NCBI RefSeq assembly: GCF_019599045.1
Contig: NZ_CP080623.1
Coordinates: 1,324,501-1,388,500 of the forward strand
Direction: 5' to 3'
DNA from: Roseovarius sp. SCSIO 43702
Lineage (GTDB): Bacteria > Pseudomonadota > Alphaproteobacteria > Rhodobacterales > Rhodobacteraceae
Length of the DNA stretch: 64,000 nt
The number at the start of each line of letters is the position of its first letter. Position 1 is the first letter of the stretch. The position numbers and the translations under genes are program-made. The notes beneath the pieces are model-generated. The model searched no databases and was not told the DNA's origin. It saw only the letters and a list, made by a program, of their open reading frames with translations. Of the stretch, positions 6,913 through 15,149 are shown piece after piece.

Positions 6913-8851
6913 GGACGCGGACGCGCTGGCCTTCGACGGGGCCAGCGATGTCCTGCGGGCGTGGATGGCTGGGCTGCGGCCCGACCCGGACCTGACGGTG
7001 TCGGAATGGGCGGACCGGCACCGCAAGCTGTCGTCCCGCGCCTCGGCCGAGCCGGGGCAGTATCGCACGCTGCGCACGCCCTACATGAGGGAGATCATGG
7101 ACCGGCTCTCGCCCGGCGATCCCACCCAGCGGATCGTGTTTATGAAGGCTGCGCAGGTGGGCGCGACCGAGGCCGGCAACAACTGGATCGGCTTCGCGAT
7201 CCACCAGGCGCCGGGGCCGATGCTGGCGGTCCAGCCGACGGTCGAGCTGGCCAAGCGCAACTCGCGCCAGCGGATCGACCCGCTGATCGAGGAAAGCCCG
7301 GAGCTGCGGGAGCGGATCAAGCCGGCGCGCTCGCGCGACGCGGGCAACACGATGCTGTCCAAGGAGTTCGCGGGCGGCATCCTGATCATGACGGGGGCGA
7401 ACTCGGCGGTCGGGCTCAGATCCACGCCTGCGCGGTACATCTTCCTCGACGAGGTCGATGCCTATCCGGCCTCGGCCGACGAGGAAGGCGACCCGGTCAC
7501 GCTGGCCGAGGCCCGCTCGCTGACCTTCGCGCACCGGCGCAAGGTGTTCCTGGTCTCGACCCCGACGATCCGGGGGCTGAGCCGGATCGAGCGGGAGTTC
7601 GAGGCCTCCGACCAGCGCCGGTTTTTCGTACCGTGCCCGCATTGCGGGGCGATGCAGTGGCTGAAGTTCGAGCGCCTGCGCTGGGAGAAGGCCCGGTCGG
7701 AGACGGCGGAGTATCACTGCGAGGGCTGCGAGGCGGCCATCGCGGAACACCACAAGACGGCGATGCTGGAAGCGGGCGAATGGCGCGCGACGGCCGAGCC
7801 GGAGGATCCCGGCACCGTCGGTTATCACCTCTCGGCGCTCTACTCCCCGGTGGGCTGGCTGGGCTGGGACCGGATCGCGCGCGCCTGGGAGGCGGCCCGA
7901 GGCTCCGACGAGGCGATCAAGGCGTTCCGCAACACGATCCTCGGCGAGACCTGGGTCGAGACCGGTGAGGCGCCGGACTGGCAACGGCTGGCGGATCGCC
8001 GCGAGGCGTGGAAACCGGGCACGGTGCCGGCGGGCGGCCTGTTCCTGACCGCGGGCGCCGACGTGCAGAAGGACCGGATCGAGGTCGACGTCTGGGCCTG
8101 GGGCCGTGGGCTGGAAAGCTGGCTGATCGATCATGTCGTGCTCGAGGGCGGTCCTGGCGATCCGGTCTGCTGGCAGCAGCTGACCGATCTGCTGGGGCGC
8201 ACATGGACCCATGCCTCGGGCGAGCACCTGACCATCGCGCGGCTCGCGATCGACACCGGGTTCGAGACCAGCGCGGTCTATGGCTGGGCGCGGCAGGTCG
8301 GCTTCGCGCAGGTGGCACCGGTGAAGGGGCTCGACGGGTTCAACCGCGCCAGCCCGGTGACGGGGCCGACCTATGTGGACGCGACCGTCGCGGGCAAGCG
8401 GCTGCGCCGCGGCGCGCGGCTGTGGTCCCTGGCCACGGCGACCTTCAAGGCGGAGACCTACCGCTTCCTGCGGCAGGACCGCCCGACGAAAGAGGACCAG
8501 GAGGCCGGCGCGCCGTGTCCGCCCGGCACCGTCCATTTGCCGGACTGGGCCGATGCCGAGTGGCTCAGGCAGCTGACCGCCGAGCAGCTGGTCACGGTCA
8601 AGGGCAAGCGCGGCTTCGCCAAGCTCGAATGGCAGAAGCTGCGCGAACGCAACGAGGCGCTGGACTGCCGGGTCTATGCCCGCGCCGCCGCCTGGATCGC
8701 GGGGGCCGACCGATGGGCGGAGGCCCGCTGGCAGGACCTGGAGCGGCAACTGGCGGTCGAGACGACCGGGGCGGACGGCGAGGCACCGGCGAGGCCCGCG
8801 CCCCGCCCGGTGCCAAGGCGGCGGACGGTGCGCTCGAGTTACATGAGGTGA
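6860..8851 (+). CDS. Terminase large subunit, GpA family
   Basis: The 663-residue packaging ATPase/nuclease has a Walker A-like segment 'KAAQVGATEAG' (about 96-106) and Walker B 'YIFLDEVDAYP' (about 193-203). A zinc-binding pair CPHC/CEGC (about 265-305) is typical of lambda gpA-type terminases. The nuclease domain follows ('GADVQKDRIEVDVWAWG', then 'LAIDTGFETSAVYGWA'). The ATG at 6860 is preceded by GGAG and fits the family N-terminus better than the first in-frame ATG at 6818. A short unassigned stretch separates it from the DUF1989 cargo gene. Confidence 0.92.
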   Translation: MSDRSSTTSPRSSQISAEDADALAFDGASDVLRAWMAGLRPDPDLTVSEWADRHRKLSSRASAEPGQYRTLRTPYMREIMDRLSPGDPTQRIVFMKAAQVGATEAGNNWIGFAIHQAPGPMLAVQPTVELAKRNSRQRIDPLIEESPELRERIKPARSRDAGNTMLSKEFAGGILIMTGANSAVGLRSTPARYIFLDEVDAYPASADEEGDPVTLAEARSLTFAHRRKVFLVSTPTIRGLSRIEREFEASDQRRFFVPCPHCGAMQWLKFERLRWEKARSETAEYHCEGCEAAIAEHHKTAMLEAGEWRATAEPEDPGTVGYHLSALYSPVGWLGWDRIARAWEAARGSDEAIKAFRNTILGETWVETGEAPDWQRLADRREAWKPGTVPAGGLFLTAGADVQKDRIEVDVWAWGRGLESWLIDHVVLEGGPGDPVCWQQLTDLLGRTWTHASGEHLTIARLAIDTGFETSAVYGWARQVGFAQVAPVKGLDGFNRASPVTGPTYVDATVAGKRLRRGARLWSLATATFKAETYRFLRQDRPTKEDQEAGAPCPPGTVHLPDWADAEWLRQLTAEQLVTVKGKRGFAKLEWQKLRERNEALDCRVYARAAAWIAGADRWAEARWQDLERQLAVETTGADGEAPARPAPRPVPRRRTVRSSYMR

Positions 8852-8939
8852 GAGGCGTTCTGCACCGTTCGGCTGATCAACTTGCTCAAGCCTGACAAAG
8901 CTGATTGGATCAACCCGTCAACTGATTGGGGAACCGCCA

Positions 8940-9557
8940 ATGTCTGGAGAACCGGAACTGTTCACCATACCTGCCCGCAAGGGGCGGGCCGTGCGCCTCG
9001 GCGCTGGTGAGGCCATCCAGATCGTCAACACCCATGGCGCACAGGTGGTCGATACATGGGCGTTCCGCGCAGAGGATCCGACGGAATTTCTGTCGAACGA
9101 ACACATGCGGGCCACACTGGGCAAGTTGTGGCCCGGTCAAGGCGATCCGTTGGTCACCAATCGCCGTCGCCCGATCATGATCATGGAGGAGGACACGTCG
9201 CCCGGTCGGCACGACACGTTGATCGCTGCTTGTGACGATTATCGCTACGGGCTCTTGGGGTGCGAGGACTATCACGACAATTGCACCGACAACCTGTTCG
9301 CTGCCATGCGACGGATCGGTATCGAAATCTTCGAATGTCCGAGTCCGCTGAATCTGTGGATGAACATCCCCGTGGCGGAAGACGGAACCACCAGCTGGGG
9401 AGAGCCGTTGTCCAGACCCGGCGACTACGTCACCCTGCGGGCGCGGATGGATTGCGTGGTGGCAATGTCGGCCTGTCCGCAGGACATTCTTCCGATCAAC
9501 GGCGCGGCCTGCCAGCCGACCGAGGCGCACTATCGCATCCTGCCCAGGGCGGCCTGA
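8940..9557 (+). CDS. DUF1989 (urea carboxylase-associated) family protein
   Basis: The 205-residue protein has the DUF1989 signature: 'GCEDYHDNCTDNL', 'PLNLWMNIPV' and 'RPGDYVTLRARMDCVVAMSA' followed by CPQDILPING. Relatives are found near urea carboxylase and amino-acid or amine catabolism genes; Cys and His residues are thought to bind a metal. GGGGAA precedes the start. It is a host-type metabolic gene sitting between the terminase and the head-joining gene, so it is most likely cargo. No partner enzymes are present in the window. Confidence 0.85.
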   Translation: MSGEPELFTIPARKGRAVRLGAGEAIQIVNTHGAQVVDTWAFRAEDPTEFLSNEHMRATLGKLWPGQGDPLVTNRRRPIMIMEEDTSPGRHDTLIAACDDYRYGLLGCEDYHDNCTDNLFAAMRRIGIEIFECPSPLNLWMNIPVAEDGTTSWGEPLSRPGDYVTLRARMDCVVAMSACPQDILPINGAACQPTEAHYRILPRAA

Positions 9558-9598
9558 GCAAAGGGCCTGCGCGACCACTGCCTCGAAAACGCGGATGC

Positions 9599-10213
9599 TC
9601 AGCGTTGCCGCATCTCGCGACTTCGCTGGAAGGTCTCGTATGCTGCCTTGCGCCTTGCAGCGATCTCGCGGACGCGCTGTGCGATATCGGCCTCGCCGAA
9701 ATCGGTCGGATGGAACGGGCCGCCGTACCAGCGCACCATGTCCTTGTGCTGCGGATGGCTGCGCTTCGAGATCGCCTCGACGAACTCCATGAAGCCGGGC
9801 GGGCCTCCCACGTCCTCGGGCGGGGCGCGGCGTTCACCGCCGAGGAAGATCGGGTAGTCGAGATCCGGCTCGGCGTCCGAGACGCCCTCGATCACGATGC
9901 GATGCCGCCAGTCGTCGCCGAAATCGTAAGTGTACAGAAACTCCGTGATCCCGCGGTCGATCAGCATCGAGAGCCGAAGGGATTTCGCCTGATAGACCTT
10001 GCGGTCCCAGAATGCGTCCTCGGGATCGGGCTCGCCGTAGATCCTGTCTCCGACGGCAAATTCGTAAAGGTGATAGCTCTCCCACGGCATGACCGCCTGG
10101 ATCAGATCATGGAGCGCCCTGAGGTTGGTCGTCAGGCTCACATCGACGCGCCGCCAGATGCGAGGCTCGATGTTTTCCAGTTCGATTCTGAGGTGGACAA
10201 TCTTCTGCGGCAT
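9599..10213 (-). CDS. Plasmid pRiA4b ORF-3 family protein
   Basis: The 204-residue protein starts 'MPQKIVHLRIELENIEPRIW' and contains 'LHDLIQAVMPWESYHLYEF' and 'YTYDFGDDWRHRIVIEG', the hallmark motifs of the pRiA4b ORF-3 family. The biochemical role of the family is unknown. A much longer minus-strand frame extends upstream, but it is antisense to the portal gene; homology begins at the ATG at 10213. It is opposite in direction to the phage late genes and convergent with DUF1989, so it is probably cargo. Confidence 0.85.
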   Translation of the reverse strand: MPQKIVHLRIELENIEPRIWRRVDVSLTTNLRALHDLIQAVMPWESYHLYEFAVGDRIYGEPDPEDAFWDRKVYQAKSLRLSMLIDRGITEFLYTYDFGDDWRHRIVIEGVSDAEPDLDYPIFLGGERRAPPEDVGGPPGFMEFVEAISKRSHPQHKDMVRWYGGPFHPTDFGEADIAQRVREIAARRKAAYETFQRSREMRQR

Positions 10214-10261
10214 GGCTCCGGACGCGGCGGCAGTTTGGCCCGAGCATAGAAGGCGATCGGA

Positions 10262-10477
10262 ATGACGACAATCGCGGAACTGCGCGCCCGCCGCGACGCG
10301 CTCTCGGCGCAGCGGTCCTCCGGCGTAGCGCGGGTCAGTTATGACGGCAAGACCGTGGAGTATCGCAGCGTGGCCGAGATCGACCGGGCGATCGAGGCGC
10401 TGGACCGCGAGATTGCCGCGGCCGAGGGCCGGCGGATCGTGCGGCAGCTGCGCGTGACGACGACCAAGGGGCTGTGA
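10262..10477 (+). CDS. gpW-like head-tail joining protein
   Basis: A 71-residue helical protein ('MTTIAELRARRDALSAQRSS', 'VEYRSVAEIDRAIEALDREI') with the length and pattern of gpW-family head-completion proteins. It sits just before the portal gene, as in related prophages. The stop is 3 bases before the portal start. Confidence 0.75.
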   Translation: MTTIAELRARRDALSAQRSSGVARVSYDGKTVEYRSVAEIDRAIEALDREIAAAEGRRIVRQLRVTTTKGL

Positions 10478-10480
10478 TCC

Positions 10481-12007
10481 ATGGGGCTGTTCGACCGGTT
10501 TCGCCGCCATCCCGCAGGGGGCGGCCCCTCCGGCGTGCGCGCGCGCCTGGAGGGCGCGATGTCCCGGCGGCGGCTGCGCGGCTGGAACCCGCCGCTGGAG
10601 AACGTCAATGCGCTGGTCGCCTCGGGCGGTCCGAAGCTGCTGGCGCGGGCGCGCGAACTGGTGGTCACCAACGGCTATGCCGCCAATGCCTGCGAGGCCT
10701 TCGCCGCCAACCTCGTCGGCGACGGGATCAAGCCGTCCTCGCTGATCGACGACGCGGACCTGCGCGACCGCCTCCAGCGGCTCTGGCTCGCTTGGACCGA
10801 CGAGGCGGACGCCGACGGGCTGACCGACTTCTACGGCCTGCAGGCCATGGTCGCGCGCGAGATGTTCGTGGCCGGCGAGTGCTTCGTGCGGTTGCGCCCG
10901 CGCCGGGCCGGGGACGGGCTGCTGGTCCCGCTGCAGCTGCAGCTTCTCCAGTCCGAGATGCTCCCCTTCGAGAAAACGGAAACCGCGGCGAACGGCAACC
11001 GTATCCGCTGCGGGATCGAGTTCGATGCCATCGGAAGGCGCGTGGCCTATCACTTCCGCCGCAGCCATCCCGGCGACAGCACGGACCGGCGCGTGGCGGT
11101 GCCCGACACCGTGCGCGTGCCGGCCGGGGACGTGCTGCATATCTACCGGCCGCTCGATGCCGGGCAAATCCGGGGCCTGCCGCATGTGGCGCCCGCGATG
11201 GTACGTCTGTTCCTGCTCGATCAGTACGACGATGCCGAGCTCGACCGGAAGAAGACCGCGGCGATGTTCGCGGGCTTCATCACCAAGACGGCGCCCGAAG
11301 AGCCGATGATGGGTGCGGAGGAGCCCGACCCCGACGGCGCAGCCATTGCCAGCCTCGAGCCCGGCACCTTGCAGGTGCTGCTGCCCGGCGAGGACGTGAA
11401 GTTCTCGAGCCCTGCCGATGTGGGCAACAGCTACGAGGCGTTCCAGTACCGGACACTGCTGGGCGTCTCGGCGTCGCTGGGGCTGCCCTACCACCTGGTC
11501 ACCGGCGACGTGCGCCAGGCCAACTATTCGAGCCTGCGGGCCGAGCTCGTGGAGTTTCGCCGGCGGGTGCAGCAGCTCCAGCACGGGTTGATCGCGCATC
11601 AGCTCTGCCGCCCGGTCTGGGCGTGCTGGCTGGAAACCGCGCGGCTGGCGGGCCGGCTGGATCTGCCCGACCCGGCGGCCGCGCGCATGGTGCAGTGGAT
11701 CCCGCCCCGCTGGGACTGGGTCGATCCGCTCAAGGACATCCAAGCGCAGGTGCTGGCGATGGAGGCGGGCATCACCTCGCGGCGCAAGGTGGTCGAGGCC
11801 ACCGGCTACGACGTCGAGGAAGTGGACCGGGAGAACGCGACGGACACGGCGCGCGCCGAGGGCCTCGGCCTGCGCTACCGCACCAGCCCGGGCGAGACGC
11901 AGGGCGCCCGCGCGACCCCGGCGACGCGTCCCGATCCGGGCAACGGGGCGGATGGCGACAATAGCGAGGATCCGCCGGCCCCCGACCGCAGGACCGAACA
12001 GGAGTGA
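10481..12007 (+). CDS. Phage portal protein, lambda family
   Basis: The 508-residue protein has recognisable lambda-portal features: 'LVTNGYAANACEAFAANLVG'-like N-terminal helices, 'AGDVLHIYRPLDAGQIRGLP' and 'GLPYHLVTGDVRQANYSS', with 'PPRWDWVDPLKD' near the C-terminus. The portal forms the dodecameric vertex for DNA entry and tail attachment. A disordered Pro/Asp-rich tail ends the protein. The protease gene follows after 4 bases. Confidence 0.92.
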   Translation: MGLFDRFRRHPAGGGPSGVRARLEGAMSRRRLRGWNPPLENVNALVASGGPKLLARARELVVTNGYAANACEAFAANLVGDGIKPSSLIDDADLRDRLQRLWLAWTDEADADGLTDFYGLQAMVAREMFVAGECFVRLRPRRAGDGLLVPLQLQLLQSEMLPFEKTETAANGNRIRCGIEFDAIGRRVAYHFRRSHPGDSTDRRVAVPDTVRVPAGDVLHIYRPLDAGQIRGLPHVAPAMVRLFLLDQYDDAELDRKKTAAMFAGFITKTAPEEPMMGAEEPDPDGAAIASLEPGTLQVLLPGEDVKFSSPADVGNSYEAFQYRTLLGVSASLGLPYHLVTGDVRQANYSSLRAELVEFRRRVQQLQHGLIAHQLCRPVWACWLETARLAGRLDLPDPAAARMVQWIPPRWDWVDPLKDIQAQVLAMEAGITSRRKVVEATGYDVEEVDRENATDTARAEGLGLRYRTSPGETQGARATPATRPDPGNGADGDNSEDPPAPDRRTEQE

Positions 12008-12011
12008 TATC

Positions 12012-13067
12012 ATGAAAAGCTGGTACACGATCCGCGCCCGCGAGGGCGGCGCGGAGGTGCTGATCTATGACGAGATCGGCGCCTATGGCGTCTCCGCCAA
12101 GGGGTTCCTGGCCGAGCTGGGCGCACTGCCGGATGACGCGGCCATCGACCTGCGCCTCAACAGCCCGGGCGGGTCGGTCTTCGATGCCGTCGCGATCCAC
12201 AACGCGCTGAGCCGCCACGCCGGCACGGTGACCGTCTGGATCGACGGCATTGCGGCCTCGGCGGCGAGCTACGTCGCCATGGCGGGCGACGCGATCGTCA
12301 TGCCCGAGAACGCCTTCCTGATGATCCACGACCCGTCCGGTCTCGTCATGGGCACCGCGGCGGACATGCGCGAGATGGCCGGGACGCTGGACAAGATCGC
12401 CGCCGGCATGACGCGCGGCTACGCGGCAAGGTCCGGCAAGACCGAGGACGAGATCGCGGCGCTGATGGCCGCGGAGACCTGGTTCTCGGCCGCCGAGGCG
12501 CTGGAGGCAGGCCTCGCCACGCAGCTTGCGGAGCCTGTGCGCATCGCCGCCAACTTCGACATCGGGCGTTTCCGGAACGCACCGCCCGAACTTGTGGAGG
12601 CTGTCGAGCCGGTCGAGACCGCCGATCCGGAGGGCGCAGAGACGGAGCCGGACATCGTTGAAGACGCCAACGATGTCGCGCCGGCGCCGGCGCCCGATGC
12701 CGCACCGCAGCCCGCAGTCGACGATCCTGGTGGCGATGAGGCCGGTGCAGAAGCGGCGACGGCCTCCACCAAACCGACTTCGGACCCCGCGGCCATCCGC
12801 GCCGAGGCCATCGCGCATGCCCGGGCCGTCGTCGACCTCTGCCGCCTGGCGGGCCAGCCGCAGATGGCCGGTCGCTTCCTCGAGGAGGACGCCAGCCTCG
12901 ACGCGGTTCGCGCCGCGCTGCTGGACGCCCGCGCCGAGACGGCGCCGGAGATCACGCCCCATCATCCGCAACCCGGGCGCAGCGCCACGACCCGCCCCTG
13001 GGGCGACGTCATCGCCCGCACCTTCAAGCTGAAAGATGCCGTAGTGGGGCGCGGCACGAATCACTGA
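12012..13067 (+). CDS. ClpP/S49-like prohead (capsid maturation) protease
   Basis: The 351-residue protein has a ClpP-like domain (about 1-190). 'RLNSPGGSVFDAVAIHNALS' (about 48-67) is followed by the nucleophile motif 'GIAASAASYVAMAGD' (Ser83 likely catalytic) and 'MIHDPSG' with His106. An acidic linker and a helical C-terminal scaffold-like part follow. AGGAG precedes the ATG at 12012. The last residues (after 'RTFKLK') are encoded by the inserted IS element. Joining the two flanks would restore a single Gly and a stop, so the insertion alters only the extreme C-terminus. Confidence 0.88.
   Translation: MKSWYTIRAREGGAEVLIYDEIGAYGVSAKGFLAELGALPDDAAIDLRLNSPGGSVFDAVAIHNALSRHAGTVTVWIDGIAASAASYVAMAGDAIVMPENAFLMIHDPSGLVMGTAADMREMAGTLDKIAAGMTRGYAARSGKTEDEIAALMAAETWFSAAEALEAGLATQLAEPVRIAANFDIGRFRNAPPELVEAVEPVETADPEGAETEPDIVEDANDVAPAPAPDAAPQPAVDDPGGDEAGAEAATASTKPTSDPAAIRAEAIAHARAVVDLCRLAGQPQMAGRFLEEDASLDAVRAALLDARAETAPEITPHHPQPGRSATTRPWGDVIARTFKLKDAVVGRGTNH
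13041..13051. repeat. Left subterminal inverted repeat of the IS
   Basis: GTAGTGGGGCG is the exact reverse complement of the sequence at 14716-14726. It lies about 5 bases inside the inferred left end. Confidence 0.8.
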
Positions 13068-13189
13068 CGTTATGCTTTGCGATACGGGATGTTTTGAAGT
13101 GTCGTTGCCCTTGGCACGTCTCTCACGTGTCGACGGGGTCGGGCCGGTGGGCGCGCCCCAAACTCTCTTGGCAAAGAAAGGGCAACGAC

Positions 13190-14230
13190 ATGGATTTGCA
13201 TATCGGATTGGACGTCTCGCTGGCAAGCACGGCCATCTGCGCGGTTTCCGCGCATGGGAAGGTAATCAAGGAGACCACGGCCGCCAGCGAACCCGAGGAA
13301 CTGGTGAGGGTTCTACATGATCTGCCCGGTCGAGTAATAGGTGTGGGCCTGGAGGCCGGTCCCCTGTCACAATGGCTGCATCGGGCTCTGGTCGACGCCG
13401 GCTTTGACGCCGTTCTGATGGAAACGCGTCAGGTTAAGGGCGCCTTGAAAGCGATGCCCAACAAGACAGATCGGCGTGATGCGGAGGGCATTGCCCGGCT
13501 TTTGCACATGGGCTGGTTTCGGCCCGTCCATTGCAAATCCGTTTCGGCGCAGGAAACGCGCGCGCTGCTGTCATCCCGTAAGGCGGTACAGCAGGCCATG
13601 CTGAACATCGAACTCTCGATGCGGGGCATTCTGCGCAATTTCGGACTGAAGATCGGGAAGATTTCGAAAGGCCGGTATGAGGATCGCGTGCGCGAGCTCG
13701 TTGACGGCAATCCCATGCTGGAAGCCGCGGTCACATCGATTCTGACCGCCCGCCGGGAACTTCGCAAAGAACTAGCCAAGCTGGAAAAGCTGTTGCGCGG
13801 CTACGCGAAAATAGACCCGGTGTGTCGGCTGCTCATGACCATGCCCGGCGTGGGCGCACTTGTGGCGCTGACTGTCAAATCCTCAATCGATGATCCAGAC
13901 CGTTTCCGATCCTCGAAAGAGGTCGGACCCTGGGCTGGGCTGACCCCGAAACGTGATCAATCGGGAGAGCGAGATATCCTCGGCCAGATCACGAAGGCCG
14001 GTGATGTTGGCTTGCGAACTGCCCTCTACCGTGCCGCGACAGTGATGTTGAACCGAGGCAGGGCCAGCTGGCTGACCGCCTGGGCATGGAATGTCGCCAA
14101 ATCCCGCGGAAAGAAGCGGGCAACGGTTGCATTGGCGCGCCGTATCGGCGTGGTGCTGCACCGCATGTGGCGTGATGGCACGCAATTCTGCTTCAAGCGG
14201 GCCGATGCCATGCGGGCAGCAGTCGCATGA
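13190..14230 (+). CDS. IS110-family transposase (IS1111 group)
   Basis: The 346-residue protein has the N-terminal RuvC-like DEDD domain. Visible parts are 'GLDVSLASTAICAVSAHGK' with Asp8, 'GVGLEAGPLSQWL', and 'KTDRRDAEGIARLL'. The C-terminal Transposase_20 domain includes 'MTMPGVGALVALTV' (helix-hairpin-helix) and 'KRDQSGERDILGQITKAG', where the Ser is the likely nucleophile. Such enzymes are guided by a bridge/seeker RNA made from the element's non-coding end. The ATG at 13190 (MDLHIGLDV) is the family start; the longer frame to 13094 is upstream sequence. The gene appears intact. Confidence 0.92.
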   Translation: MDLHIGLDVSLASTAICAVSAHGKVIKETTAASEPEELVRVLHDLPGRVIGVGLEAGPLSQWLHRALVDAGFDAVLMETRQVKGALKAMPNKTDRRDAEGIARLLHMGWFRPVHCKSVSAQETRALLSSRKAVQQAMLNIELSMRGILRNFGLKIGKISKGRYEDRVRELVDGNPMLEAAVTSILTARRELRKELAKLEKLLRGYAKIDPVCRLLMTMPGVGALVALTVKSSIDDPDRFRSSKEVGPWAGLTPKRDQSGERDILGQITKAGDVGLRTALYRAATVMLNRGRASWLTAWAWNVAKSRGKKRATVALARRIGVVLHRMWRDGTQFCFKRADAMRAAVA

Positions 14231-14554
14231 CCCCCGTATCAGGCATTCCGCAAATGAGGCTTGAACGAGAAGGAGAGATCGACCGCGCCTGAGGGTGCAG
14301 GCTCACCGAGGTCCCTTGCCGGGACGCGGTCCCCGATGATGCCGTGGTTATCCTGGTCGCCGGATCATGACGATCTGAGGACGCCTGAAAGATTGGCACG
14401 CGGGAACTGCTCTTGGACTTGGCATAATGAAGGCAGCCGATGCGCTGACCGCGGACAGAAGCATGATGCCGGCATGGGAGCGCCCTCGAGGAAGTCGACG
14501 CAAGCACGGTCTTACGACACAGCCAACCCGACTGACATTGGTGCCACGCGATCC

Positions 14555-14602
14555 GGGGCGTTCAGCGCCGAGATGAATTGGCGTCTCCGCGCTGAACGCC
14601 CC
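14555..14602 (+). ncRNA. Candidate bridge/seeker RNA hairpin in IS 3' non-coding end
   Basis: GGGGCGTTCAGCGC (14555-14568) pairs perfectly with GCGCTGAACGCCCC (14589-14602); the 20-base loop contains a further GAGA/TCTC pairing. It lies in the roughly 500-base non-coding 3' part of an IS1111-group element, where the guide RNA of this group is known to be encoded. The RNA ends and guide loops cannot be fixed from one copy. Confidence 0.4.
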
Positions 14603-14715
14603 TCGCGTCGCCCCCGTTCGATCCGACCCGCTCTCTGCTGGCGAGATCCGCCCAACCCCGCTGCGGCACGCCCAGACGGGACCTTTCTCATTGAAATCTC
14701 CCTCTTGAACACAAT

Positions 14716-14726
14716 CGCCCCACTAC
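14716..14726. repeat. Right subterminal inverted repeat of the IS
   Basis: CGCCCCACTAC, reverse complement of 13041-13051, lies about 5 bases inside the inferred right end and just upstream of the decoration-gene ribosome site AAGGA (14729-14733). Confidence 0.8.
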
Positions 14727-14742
14727 AGAAGGATAAGCCATC

Positions 14743-15108
14743 ATGACCACGCTCGTCGAAGGCACGCATCCCGGCGGCTTCCTCGTCTGGGAAGCCTTCC
14801 GAGACTACACCCGCGAGACGATCATCGTCGCGGCGGGCACGCTCGAGCCCGGCACCGTGCTCGGCAAGATCACTGCCTCCGGCAAATACGCCGCGCACGA
14901 TCCGGCGGCCGTCGACGGCACCGAGACCGCGGTCGCCGTGCTCTGGGGCAAGGCGGATGCGAGCGCCGGCGACGCGCCGGCCGTCGCGGTCGTTCGCGGA
15001 CCCGCCATCGTCAATCGCTTTGATCTCGTCTTCGCCGGCACGCCCAGCGATCCCGAGATCGCCGCGGCTCACACGGCGCTCCTCGACGCGGGCATCCTCG
15101 TCCGCTGA
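14743..15108 (+). CDS. Head decoration protein, lambda gpD-like
   Basis: The 121-residue protein ('FLVWEAFRDYTRETIIVAAG', 'EPGTVLGKITASGKY', 'AVVRGPAIVNRFDLVF') matches the decoration protein D family that stabilises expanded capsids. It sits between protease and major capsid gene, as expected. The IS element ends only about 12 bases upstream, so its ribosome site AAGGA is at the junction. Expression may now depend on transcription through the IS. Confidence 0.85.
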   Translation: MTTLVEGTHPGGFLVWEAFRDYTRETIIVAAGTLEPGTVLGKITASGKYAAHDPAAVDGTETAVAVLWGKADASAGDAPAVAVVRGPAIVNRFDLVFAGTPSDPEIAAAHTALLDAGILVR

Positions 15109-15149
15109 CGGCGCACCCCAACCACCATTCCTGACCCGGAGGCATCAAC

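Larger units (their letters stand above)
13036..14731 (+). mobile_element. IS110-family element, IS1111 group
   Basis: The element carries a DEDD/Ser transposase and 11-bp subterminal inverted repeats GTAGTGGGGCG (13041-13051) and CGCCCCACTAC (14716-14726). It has about 150 bases of non-coding DNA on the left and about 500 on the right. Subterminal repeats and a long 3' non-coding end are features of the IS1111 subgroup. Boundaries come from the reading frame: the protease ends 'CTGAAAG' at 13035 and phage sequence resumes at about 14731-14732 with GGATAAGCC, recreating the stop codon. A shared 'AAG/GAAGG' makes the exact edges uncertain by a few bases. No target duplication of note is seen. 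Confidence 0.85.

Noticed and set aside
9599..12028. 809-codon minus-strand reading frame
   Set aside because: Only its last 204 codons (9599-10213) match a family; the rest is antisense to the portal gene and has the Arg/Gly-rich composition of a GC-rich shadow.
14261..14746. 161-codon plus-strand frame in the IS 3' end
   Set aside because: Composition is not protein-like and it runs across the IS/phage junction; the region is better explained as the non-coding RNA-bearing end.
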